A stretch of 5,045 nt of DNA. Source: Bacteroidales bacterium. GTDB taxonomy: Bacteria; Bacteroidota; Bacteroidia; Bacteroidales; UBA7960. This document shows positions 1 through 5,045 of the stretch, piece by piece. Under the pieces are notes generated by a model, which saw only the letters and a list, made by a program, of their open reading frames with translations, ran no database searches and was not told where the DNA came from. Made by a program: the position numbers and the translations under genes. Position 1 is the first letter of the stretch, and each line of letters opens with the position of its first letter. The DNA is taken from NCBI GenBank assembly GCA_007132825.1, contig SLNX01000089.1:1-5045 (forward strand), read 5' to 3'.

Positions 1-524
1 AGTTCGTTGTTTCCCCATCCACAAAGGTCGGGACATCCATCACCGGTTTCAAAAACCCAGTTGTCGGAGTTGATGGTATTCCCGTCAAATTCATCATGCC
101 AGACCAGCTCCCATCCATCATAACTTAATGGAGTAACATAGCCCATGTCGGGGGTTACCTCTTCTTCTCCAAAAGAAATAGTAACAGGGATCACCTGCCG
201 CAGAAATCTGCCTGAAGATCCGAATGCACGTAGATCCAATTCATACACCCCGGGATCAGTGAATTGATATTCGAAGGTACCCGTAGTATTGGTTTCAACT
301 GCTTCATCATCTGAACCGACTCTTAGCTCAAACTCAACGGCATTGTCTGCATGTGCCTGGATATATACCCAGCCGCTTTCATCATCCGCAACCTCCACTT
401 CGACCACAAGGTTAGACGGGTCACCGGTGTTTGTCATCTTATCATCATCACACGCACACAGAATTAGAAATGTAAAGACAAGAATAAAAATCCGGTATGG
501 AATGGCGATTGACATTAACAACAT
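1..524 (-). CDS. GH16 family (laminarinase-like) surface lipoprotein, C-terminus beyond window
   Basis: This is the N-terminal 174 residues of a probable endo-beta-1,3-glucanase (glycoside hydrolase family 16); the gene runs off the window at base 1. Residues 1-24 form a lipoprotein signal peptide with lipobox LCA-C25. The DDDK after Cys25 matches the acidic export signal of surface lipoproteins in Bacteroidota. Residues about 38-118 look like a small PKD/Ig-like beta-sandwich, with GVYELDLRA near its end. The GH16 domain starts near residue 133: WELVWHDEFDG (138-148), W156 and CGWGNNE (168-174) match the opening of bacterial laminarinases, including the C164/C168 insertion common in Bacteroidota members. 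The catalytic ExDxxE motif lies outside, so activity cannot be judged and another beta-glucan specificity is possible. The start is ATG at 524 or an in-frame ATG at 515; neither has a Shine-Dalgarno sequence. The gene follows the PKD lipoprotein by 55 bases and is probably cotranscribed with it. Confidence 0.9.
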   Translation of the reverse strand, partial: MLLMSIAIPYRIFILVFTFLILCACDDDKMTNTGDPSNLVVEVEVADDESGWVYIQAHADNAVEFELRVGSDDEAVETNTTGTFEYQFTDPGVYELDLRAFGSSGRFLRQVIPVTISFGEEEVTPDMGYVTPLSYDGWELVWHDEFDGNTINSDNWVFETGDGCPDLCGWGNNE

Positions 525-532
525 TTTAAATA

Positions 533-564
533 AAGCAATGGCCAGTTTTTGCTGGCCATTGCTT
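533..564 (-). terminator. Perfect 13-bp hairpin between the two lipoprotein genes (attenuator, partial terminator or processing site)
   Basis: The arms AAGCAATGGCCAG (533-545) and CTGGCCATTGCTT (552-564) are exact reverse complements around a 6-base loop. On the transcribed minus strand the stem begins 15 bases after the stop codon of the PKD gene and ends 8 bases before the ATG at 524. The bases after the stem are TATTTAAA, a weak U-tract, so full intrinsic termination is doubtful. Partial termination, or a 3' stabilising structure for the upstream message, fits better and would leave the binding protein more abundant than the enzyme. The stem also occupies the region where a ribosome would load for the GH16 gene. 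The structure is certain from sequence; its role is inferred. Confidence 0.7.
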
Positions 565-579
565 GAAATTTACGTTTTT

Positions 580-2070
580 TTATTCAAAAATCAGATTACG
601 GATGTAGAAAACACCTTCAGATGTATGATCTGTTCCTCCAATTTGAATGAAAACCATATCCAGGTTATCACGATCATATACTGTCTGACCGTCTTCTTCC
701 CCGGAGTAGGTTGGACTATCTAATTCAAAAGTAACTGTCACCCATTCATCCAATGCCAACTCATCAGATTCATGTTGAATAAGGTTTTGCCACCAATTAC
801 CTCCGTCATCATGCATATTTCCAAAACCAATGATAACTTTTTCAGTTAAAGGATCATAGTCATTGCTGCTTGGCAGATATACATCTACAGAAACCGTAGT
901 GAAGTTATCAAACAGAATATTCTTTGGATCAGGGTATACACGAAGTATGGCTTCCTGATACTGAGCATCCGTTCTGATAAATTCACCCACATTGGTTGCA
1001 TCTGCATCTTCAGGATCATCTGCACCAGTGTTAATGATCGATGCACCCATAATTGCACCCAAATAATCGAAACTATCATCAGACTCAAATGTGTGACCAA
1101 GTTCCGTAGGAGTGATGGTTTCAAGTGGTGGATCCTCGTCTTGTTCATCTACCACATCTGGTTCCAGGGAAGGATCGTGGTAATGGGCGTAAGTGAAATC
1201 CCAATACAGATCTGCATATGAGTATGCAATAATCATAAGGTCATAACCTTCATGTTGCTCAATACTTTCAATTTTGAACGATTTTGTGTCAACCGGAACA
1301 ATTGATTCACCTGTTGTTCCCAGCTGAGGCATACCCATCCAGGCACCGTTGCCATTCAATGTAATCATGTTGGTGCCTGAATCAAATTCAAATGCGTGGG
1401 TGCCGCCTAAGAAAGCGCTCACATCAACACCATCGCTGTTAAACATGTTAGACGGAATTGCTTCAAAGCATGTTTCATTCACATCAGTTCCTGCGAAAAT
1501 AGCGACTTCACCCCAGAAAACACCTTTATCGTCAAATACGAAATCGCCATTGCGATGAAATGTAAATTCATGGTAGAATACACATGGCCGTGAACCATCA
1601 TTCTCAAGTGCCCACCAGGTGCGTGCTCCCTCTTTGTCAGGTCCTACACCAAGGACAGCGCCTTCTCTGTAGAGTCTCCATGTTTTTGAAGTTTCACCGG
1701 CAATTAATGCCAATGCTTCGTCCGGATCCTGTAATTCAATGGTCTCTGAAAAGCTGCTGCTTACACCATCTGCGTTTGTGGCAGTCAAAGTCACTTCATA
1801 CGTACCATACACCTCGTATTCATGTGTTGGGTTCTCCACAGTTGAAGAGTTTTCATCACCAAAATCCCAGAAATAGGTTTCTGCGTTAAGGGAAAAGTTC
1901 ATGAATTTCACCTCCAGCGGATTATCTTCATTGATTTCGTATTGGAAAGTGGCAATTGGATCCTCCGCCGGATCATCATCTTTCGAACACGACACAAATG
2001 AAAAGATGGCAAAAGCTGCCATCAGCATGAATACCTGTAATTTGTTTTGTTTGCTTTTAATGTTTTTCAT
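580..2070 (-). CDS. PKD-domain surface lipoprotein, probable glycan-binding protein of a beta-glucan PUL
   Basis: A complete 496-residue protein that probably binds polysaccharide at the cell surface and passes it to the neighbouring GH16 enzyme and an outer-membrane importer. Residues 1-27 are a lipoprotein signal peptide (lipobox FVS-C28); SKDDD after Cys28 is the surface-export signature of the phylum. Residues about 39-113 form a PKD domain with the hallmark YFWDFGD (66-72) and a closing GTYEVTLTATN (89-99). Residues about 116-295 form a second domain rich in aromatics (TWRLYREG, TWWALENDGSRPC, HEFTFHRNGDFVFDD, NGNGAWMGMP) with no enzyme motif that I recognise. An acidic, proline-containing linker (about 298-318) leads to a C-terminal beta-sandwich (about 320-496), which resembles a carbohydrate-binding module; its exposed aromatics include W426 and W427. 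It has no catalytic signature. The start at 2070 is preceded by an A-run (AAAAAAAACAGCTT) instead of a Shine-Dalgarno sequence. PKD lipoproteins of this type commonly sit beside GH16 genes in laminarin PULs, so the beta-1,3-glucan ligand is an inference from context. Confidence 0.85.
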   Translation of the reverse strand: MKNIKSKQNKLQVFMLMAAFAIFSFVSCSKDDDPAEDPIATFQYEINEDNPLEVKFMNFSLNAETYFWDFGDENSSTVENPTHEYEVYGTYEVTLTATNADGVSSSFSETIELQDPDEALALIAGETSKTWRLYREGAVLGVGPDKEGARTWWALENDGSRPCVFYHEFTFHRNGDFVFDDKGVFWGEVAIFAGTDVNETCFEAIPSNMFNSDGVDVSAFLGGTHAFEFDSGTNMITLNGNGAWMGMPQLGTTGESIVPVDTKSFKIESIEQHEGYDLMIIAYSYADLYWDFTYAHYHDPSLEPDVVDEQDEDPPLETITPTELGHTFESDDSFDYLGAIMGASIINTGADDPEDADATNVGEFIRTDAQYQEAILRVYPDPKNILFDNFTTVSVDVYLPSSNDYDPLTEKVIIGFGNMHDDGGNWWQNLIQHESDELALDEWVTVTFELDSPTYSGEEDGQTVYDRDNLDMVFIQIGGTDHTSEGVFYIRNLIFE

Positions 2071-2108
2071 AAGCTGTTTTTTTTAATGTGTTTGTTTTGG
2101 TTGATATA

Positions 2109-2120
2109 CATTAATTAATG
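2109..2120. repeat. 12-bp perfect palindrome in the lipoprotein gene leader
   Basis: CATTAATTAATG reads identically on both strands. It lies about 10-20 bases downstream of the expected transcription start and 38 bases before the ATG. It could be a protein-binding site or a weak RNA hairpin. In DNA this AT-rich a palindrome of this length can arise by chance, so a function is not claimed. Confidence 0.3.
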
Positions 2121-2130
2121 ATTAAAAAAC

Positions 2131-2140
2131 TGTGAACAAA
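2131..2140. repeat. 10-bp direct repeat TGTGAACAAA, copy 1 (overlaps -7 box)
   Basis: The same ten bases recur at 2310-2319, 179 bases away in the same orientation. This copy includes the four bases that read TTTG in the -7 element on the minus strand, plus the bases just downstream, around the expected transcription start. A binding protein here would compete with or contact RNA polymerase. Only two copies exist in the intergenic region, so chance is not excluded. Confidence 0.35.
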
Positions 2141-2168
2141 CATAAAACAGTCAGAAAAACTCCACAAA
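2137..2168 (-). promoter_or_regulatory. Bacteroidota-type promoter for the lipoprotein-GH16 unit
   Basis: On the minus strand TTTG (2168-2165) is followed after 20 bases by TATGTTTG (2144-2137). This fits the -33 (TTTG) and -7 (TAnnTTTG) consensus of the primary sigma factor in this phylum, and the spacing is as expected. Transcription would begin near 2130-2133, giving a leader of about 60 bases before the ATG at 2070. The four-repeat array ends 4 bases upstream of the -33 element, a position suited to an activator that touches RNA polymerase. The start site itself is predicted from spacing only. Confidence 0.7.
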
Positions 2169-2172
2169 TAAA

Positions 2173-2226
2173 GAAATACATCTGAATTACATCTGCAAAT
2201 AAAACAACTACATCAAAACTACATCA
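2173..2226 (-). promoter_or_regulatory. Four-unit GATGTA direct-repeat array, probable activator operator
   Basis: Read on the minus strand from 2226, two abutting 11-bp units (TGATGTAGTTT, TGATGTAGTTG) are followed by a 10-base spacer (TTTTATTTGC) and two more abutting units (AGATGTAATTC, AGATGTATTTC). The invariant core GATGTA begins at 2225, 2214, 2193 and 2182, so the steps are 11, 21 and 11 bases. These are close to one, two and one helical turns and place all four cores on the same DNA face. The array ends 4 bases before the -33 box. The layout is that of an operator for a protein that binds as paired direct-repeat units. The natural candidate is the LuxR-type regulator encoded next door; that pairing is inference. 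Confidence 0.65.
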
Positions 2227-2309
2227 TAAAAATATTAATAATTTGATTAACAATGCTATAAGATATAGTTTTGCCATATTTCCGTTTTCTCATCGATCTA
2301 ACTATCCTT

Positions 2310-2319
2310 TGTGAACAAA
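2310..2319. repeat. 10-bp direct repeat TGTGAACAAA, copy 2
   Basis: This is identical to 2131-2140. With flanking bases it reads TTTGTGAACAAA (2308-2319), which has inverted 5-base arms TTTGT/ACAAA. It lies about 20 bases past the regulator stop codon. No promoter can be built on it, because the bases at the -7 position read ATCATTTG instead of TAnnTTTG. Confidence 0.3.
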
Positions 2320-2339
2320 TGATTAACAGAAAATATTTT

Positions 2340-5045
2340 TTAAAGTGATAAAATGTATTCGGTAAGATTTGTGTTATGGTCAAGTTGCAGTTTTTTTCTT
2401 AGCCGATAGCGGCTGATCTCAACACCTCTTACAGAGATGTTCATAAGGGGAGCAATCTCTTTGGTAGAGATGTTCATTCGCAGGTAGGCACACAAGCGCA
2501 TGTCTTTGGGGGACAGGTCAGGATGTTCTTTTTTTAAGCGATCCAGAAAGTCTTGATGGACTTCATCAAAGTAATTATTGAAAAGTTCCCAGTTTTTCTC
2601 GTTTTGGAGGTCTCTGTTTACCTTTTTAAGCAGTTGTTTCACATTGTAACGATCGGGGTTGTCGTCGGGCAGGTTGTTTAGCAACTGGCGAAGTTCATCT
2701 CTCAGGTTGGTCAGTGTTTTGTTTTTTTGGATCAGGTGTAGTGTAGCATTTGCTAACTCCTTGTTTTTGTGCCGCATCTCGCTTTGCAAGCTCTCGTTGC
2801 GCAAATACATGATCTCTTTTTCGCTCAAGGCGCTTTTTTCTTCAAATATTTGTTCCCTGCGGGCGAGTCTTTTTTCGTGCTTTAGTCGTTCACGAATCCT
2901 TATGCGCAGTATCCTTCTTCTTACATAATACACATTTACCCCTATTATGGCTAATAATACCAGGGCATAGAAAACAAATGCAACTTTTGAACGATATATG
3001 GGAGGGGCTATGGAAAAATGAAATTGTCTTACCATGCTTTCAATTCCAAATGCGTTTCTTGCCCTGATTTCAAAAATATAATCGCCTTCACGAAGGTTCA
3101 TGTACTCTTTAAAGTTAAGTGGTTCCCAATCTGACCACCTGCTTTCCAGTCCTTGCAAACGCCATGAGAATTTTAACTTTTGTGGATTTTCAAAAACAGG
3201 AGCTGTAAATCTGAATGAAACTGCGTTTAGCGAAAAGGGTTTAATGATTTGCTCATTATTTCCTTCCATCAGTAAATCATTGAAGTAATAATAAGAAACT
3301 GGTTGTTTCTTTCCATGGAATGTAACATCGGTAAAAAACAAATCCTCATTAAAATTATAGTCTTTTATTACGTTTGGATTATAATGAACCAGACCATTTT
3401 CAGTACCTATAAATGCATGCTGCTGTTCACAAACAAAGATGTTTTGAAAAGCGGGTATAATATGGTCGTTCAACCCAAAAAAGGGAGCAATAATATCCCG
3501 GTAGGTCCCATCCTCAAGCAAACGAAGCACCCCCATATATGATTCCGTGAAATACCACAGATTTCCAAATGCATCCTGATGGATCATATCAACAAAGGCT
3601 TTTTCGCCTAGCAGTTTTGATAATTGATTCTTGTCATTAAAAACTCCTTTGGAATAATCATATGTAAAAATTCCATCATGTGTTGAAACAAACATCTCAT
3701 TATTAAAAACCTGGATGTTATATGGGAGTGATTCGGGTAACCCATTACTGTTGAAAAAATGAGCCGTCTCATTGACCCTGCTAAAATCACTGCCAAGTAC
3801 CAGTTTATAGAGCCCGCGATATCCATGAGCCACCCAAAGGATGTTTTTGTCATCCATAAAAAAGCTTCTTGCAGATTCATTAAATCCATCAACCTCACGG
3901 TGGAAGTACCAGTTGCCATCATGCTTTTTGAAGGTTACCAGTCCTGTATAGGTGCCAGCAATCAGCATATCTTGAAAACCATTGGGTTTGAGAAAAGACC
4001 AAAATCCCCGAATGTCCGAAATTTTCCTTGCATCAAAACCATCAATTTGAAATGCACCAAAATTATGACCGCATAAAAGCACATTATCAATGAGCTGAAG
4101 ACTCCAGACTTGACCTTCAGTCCCTTCAATAAGTCTGAAAATATTCCCCACATTTATGGAATTGCTTAAATTATCAACCTGTGCAGCAAACAATCCCTGA
4201 TTTGTGCCAACATACAAAAGTCCATTGTGAATAATACTTGAGTAGGTGCTTTCAATATTGTATATATAATTCATGAAAGTGAGCGGGGAGCTGACTTCAA
4301 CATAATCAACGCCATTATCAAGTCCAAGCCACAAATTATTTCGCTTGTCCTCAAAGAGACTGAGAATGGTATTGTTTTGTAATCCTTTAAACCTATTTAT
4401 GTGTTGAAGTAAATCGCCATTATTATCCGTAATAAACAATCCGTTTCCAATCGTGCCAAAAGCATAATAGCCTTTTTGTAACTGTTTGCCGGAGTAAAGA
4501 TTATCGTGAACAAACTGTTTGTTGATTTCAACCTCCCAAGGTTGAATGCTTAGACCGTCCCACACCATCACCCCTTCGTTGGAAGTACCTAAAAGTAATT
4601 TGTCATTCCTGAATGGTAACACAAAGCGTATTTCGTTTCGGAAAAATACCGGATCTGAACTAATAAGCTTCAAACTGTCATCTTCAAAAATGAAAATTCC
4701 GTTTTCGCGATCGGCAACATATAAAACATCATTGGCATCATGCATCAGGCTCAGGTCGCTTGGAGGTTCAATAACCTTGATTTCATTATCTTCATATATG
4801 AAGATGTAAAGAAATGACTGAAAGATCACTCGGTTTGTTGTAGCATGAATATGCCATATTTCAGAAAACCTGGCGTATTTATCAGGAATAAGGTGGTTTA
4901 GCGAGTGCCACTTGAGGTGCCCATTATTATCAGGTGCCAAAAAGCCTATTTGGTCAAATGCACCGGCGTAGATCGTATCGCCAACAGCCAAAACAGACCT
5001 TACCACAGAGGCATTGGGAACAGGATATATGTTCCAGTTGGTGCC
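2340..5045 (-). CDS. One-component transmembrane sensor-regulator: beta-propeller, Y_Y_Y domain, TM helix, coiled coil, LuxR-type HTH; N-terminus beyond window
   Basis: An inner-membrane transcription regulator that probably senses a glycan fragment in the periplasm and controls the adjacent genes. The frame is open to the window edge (901 residues visible), so a GTG at 5006 is not the real start; the first visible residues GTNWNIYPVPNAS are propeller sequence, and I estimate about 60 residues, including a signal peptide, are missing. Residues 1 to about 600 form propeller blades; DKRNNLWLGLDNGVDYVEV (about 233-251) is a Reg_prop repeat. Residues about 609-680 are a Y_Y_Y domain, with the first tyrosine replaced by F/W (KFSWRLQG) and the other two kept (KEYMNL, GDYIFE). 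A membrane helix lies at 687-708, followed by arginine-rich residues. A charged coiled coil spans about 711-840. The GerE/LuxR HTH is at about 844-888 (STKEIAPLMNISVRGVEISR). There is no histidine kinase or receiver domain, so this is SusR-like in plan and not a hybrid two-component protein. It is encoded on the same strand 269 bases upstream of the lipoprotein gene. Confidence 0.9.
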   Translation of the reverse strand, partial: GTNWNIYPVPNASVVRSVLAVGDTIYAGAFDQIGFLAPDNNGHLKWHSLNHLIPDKYARFSEIWHIHATTNRVIFQSFLYIFIYEDNEIKVIEPPSDLSLMHDANDVLYVADRENGIFIFEDDSLKLISSDPVFFRNEIRFVLPFRNDKLLLGTSNEGVMVWDGLSIQPWEVEINKQFVHDNLYSGKQLQKGYYAFGTIGNGLFITDNNGDLLQHINRFKGLQNNTILSLFEDKRNNLWLGLDNGVDYVEVSSPLTFMNYIYNIESTYSSIIHNGLLYVGTNQGLFAAQVDNLSNSINVGNIFRLIEGTEGQVWSLQLIDNVLLCGHNFGAFQIDGFDARKISDIRGFWSFLKPNGFQDMLIAGTYTGLVTFKKHDGNWYFHREVDGFNESARSFFMDDKNILWVAHGYRGLYKLVLGSDFSRVNETAHFFNSNGLPESLPYNIQVFNNEMFVSTHDGIFTYDYSKGVFNDKNQLSKLLGEKAFVDMIHQDAFGNLWYFTESYMGVLRLLEDGTYRDIIAPFFGLNDHIIPAFQNIFVCEQQHAFIGTENGLVHYNPNVIKDYNFNEDLFFTDVTFHGKKQPVSYYYFNDLLMEGNNEQIIKPFSLNAVSFRFTAPVFENPQKLKFSWRLQGLESRWSDWEPLNFKEYMNLREGDYIFEIRARNAFGIESMVRQFHFSIAPPIYRSKVAFVFYALVLLAIIGVNVYYVRRRILRIRIRERLKHEKRLARREQIFEEKSALSEKEIMYLRNESLQSEMRHKNKELANATLHLIQKNKTLTNLRDELRQLLNNLPDDNPDRYNVKQLLKKVNRDLQNEKNWELFNNYFDEVHQDFLDRLKKEHPDLSPKDMRLCAYLRMNISTKEIAPLMNISVRGVEISRYRLRKKLQLDHNTNLTEYILSL

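Larger units (their letters stand above)
2071..2339. other. AT-rich intergenic regulatory region between regulator and lipoprotein gene
   Basis: No coding potential is evident in these 269 bases. From the regulator end towards the lipoprotein gene the region holds: one copy of TGTGAACAAA (2310-2319); a small inverted repeat CTATA-AGA-TATAG (2256-2268); the four-unit GATGTA array (2173-2226); the -33/-7 promoter (2137-2168); the second TGTGAACAAA copy (2131-2140), which overlaps the -7 box; and an untranslated leader of about 60 bases containing a 12-bp palindrome and an A-rich ribosome-loading region. I see no GC-rich hairpin with a U-run that would end the regulator transcript, so some readthrough into the lipoprotein gene is possible. 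Confidence 0.8.

Noticed and set aside
533..581. Plus-strand intrinsic terminator made of the hairpin plus the T-run at 575-581
   Set aside because: The T-run starts 10 bases after the stem, too far for an intrinsic terminator, and no plus-strand gene in the window needs one.
289..723. Plus-strand open frame of 144 codons
   Set aside because: It runs antisense across the GH16 start, the hairpin and the end of the lipoprotein gene. The minus-strand genes have clear domains, while this product is low-complexity serine/threonine followed by unrelated sequence.
885..1148. Minus-strand open frame of 87 codons inside the lipoprotein gene
   Set aside because: It is an out-of-frame shadow of the C-terminal domain coding region.
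1349..2086. Plus-strand open frames at 1349-1558, 1584-1889 and 1901-2086
   Set aside because: They are antisense shadows of the PKD lipoprotein gene, with no domain signal and no leader of their own.
2173..2226. CRISPR-like array
   Set aside because: The units are only 11 bp, mostly abut, and have no unique spacers of CRISPR length; a regulatory operator is the better reading.
2256..2268. Inverted repeat CTATA-AGA-TATAG
   Set aside because: Arms of five AT-rich bases are expected by chance in this region and the position gives no clear role.
2659..4809. Plus-strand frames (2659-2928, 3100-3288, 3303-3542, 3759-4076, 4546-4809) and minus-strand frames 3608-3922 and 3962-4153
   Set aside because: All lie within the regulator gene in other frames; the regulator frame is unbroken and has continuous family motifs.
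4976..5006. GTG at 5006 as the regulator start
   Set aside because: The frame stays open to the window edge and the 13 extra residues (GTNWNIYPVPNAS) fit the propeller family, so the gene is cut by the window. A start here would also lack a signal peptide.

Overview
The window looks like part of a polysaccharide-utilisation locus (PUL) from a Bacteroidota bacterium, probably one that degrades beta-1,3-glucan (laminarin-type) polymers. The evidence is: two lipoproteins whose mature N-termini carry the acidic surface-export signature of this phylum (Cys followed by DDDK or SKDDD); a Bacteroidota-type promoter (TTTG, 20 bases, TATGTTTG); A-rich leaders without Shine-Dalgarno sequences; and a membrane-spanning sensor-regulator of a family typical of the phylum. 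The marine or plant-debris habitat and the laminarin substrate are inferences from the gene families.

All three genes lie on the minus strand, so transcription runs from high to low coordinates. (1) 5045-2340: a one-component transmembrane regulator, cut at its N-terminus by the window edge. It has a periplasmic beta-propeller, a Y_Y_Y domain, one membrane helix, a coiled coil and a LuxR/GerE-type HTH. (2) 2339-2071: a 269-base AT-rich intergenic region with a well-formed promoter and, just upstream of it, four 11-bp GATGTA-core direct repeats in a 2+2 layout. (3) 2070-580: a 496-residue PKD-domain surface lipoprotein, probably a glycan-binding protein. (4) 579-525: a short gap dominated by a perfect 13-bp hairpin that ends 8 bases before the next start codon. 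(5) 524-1: the first 174 residues of a GH16 (laminarinase-like) lipoprotein, cut before its catalytic motif.

Proposed working: the regulator senses an oligosaccharide in the periplasm and binds the GATGTA repeat array, recruiting RNA polymerase to the promoter next to it. That expresses the glycan-binding lipoprotein and the GH16 enzyme as one unit, both destined for the cell surface. The intergenic hairpin probably sets the ratio of the two products. No SusC/SusD transport pair lies between the regulator and the lipoprotein; it must be elsewhere if the locus uses one. The most noteworthy non-coding signal is the phased repeat array with its promoter.
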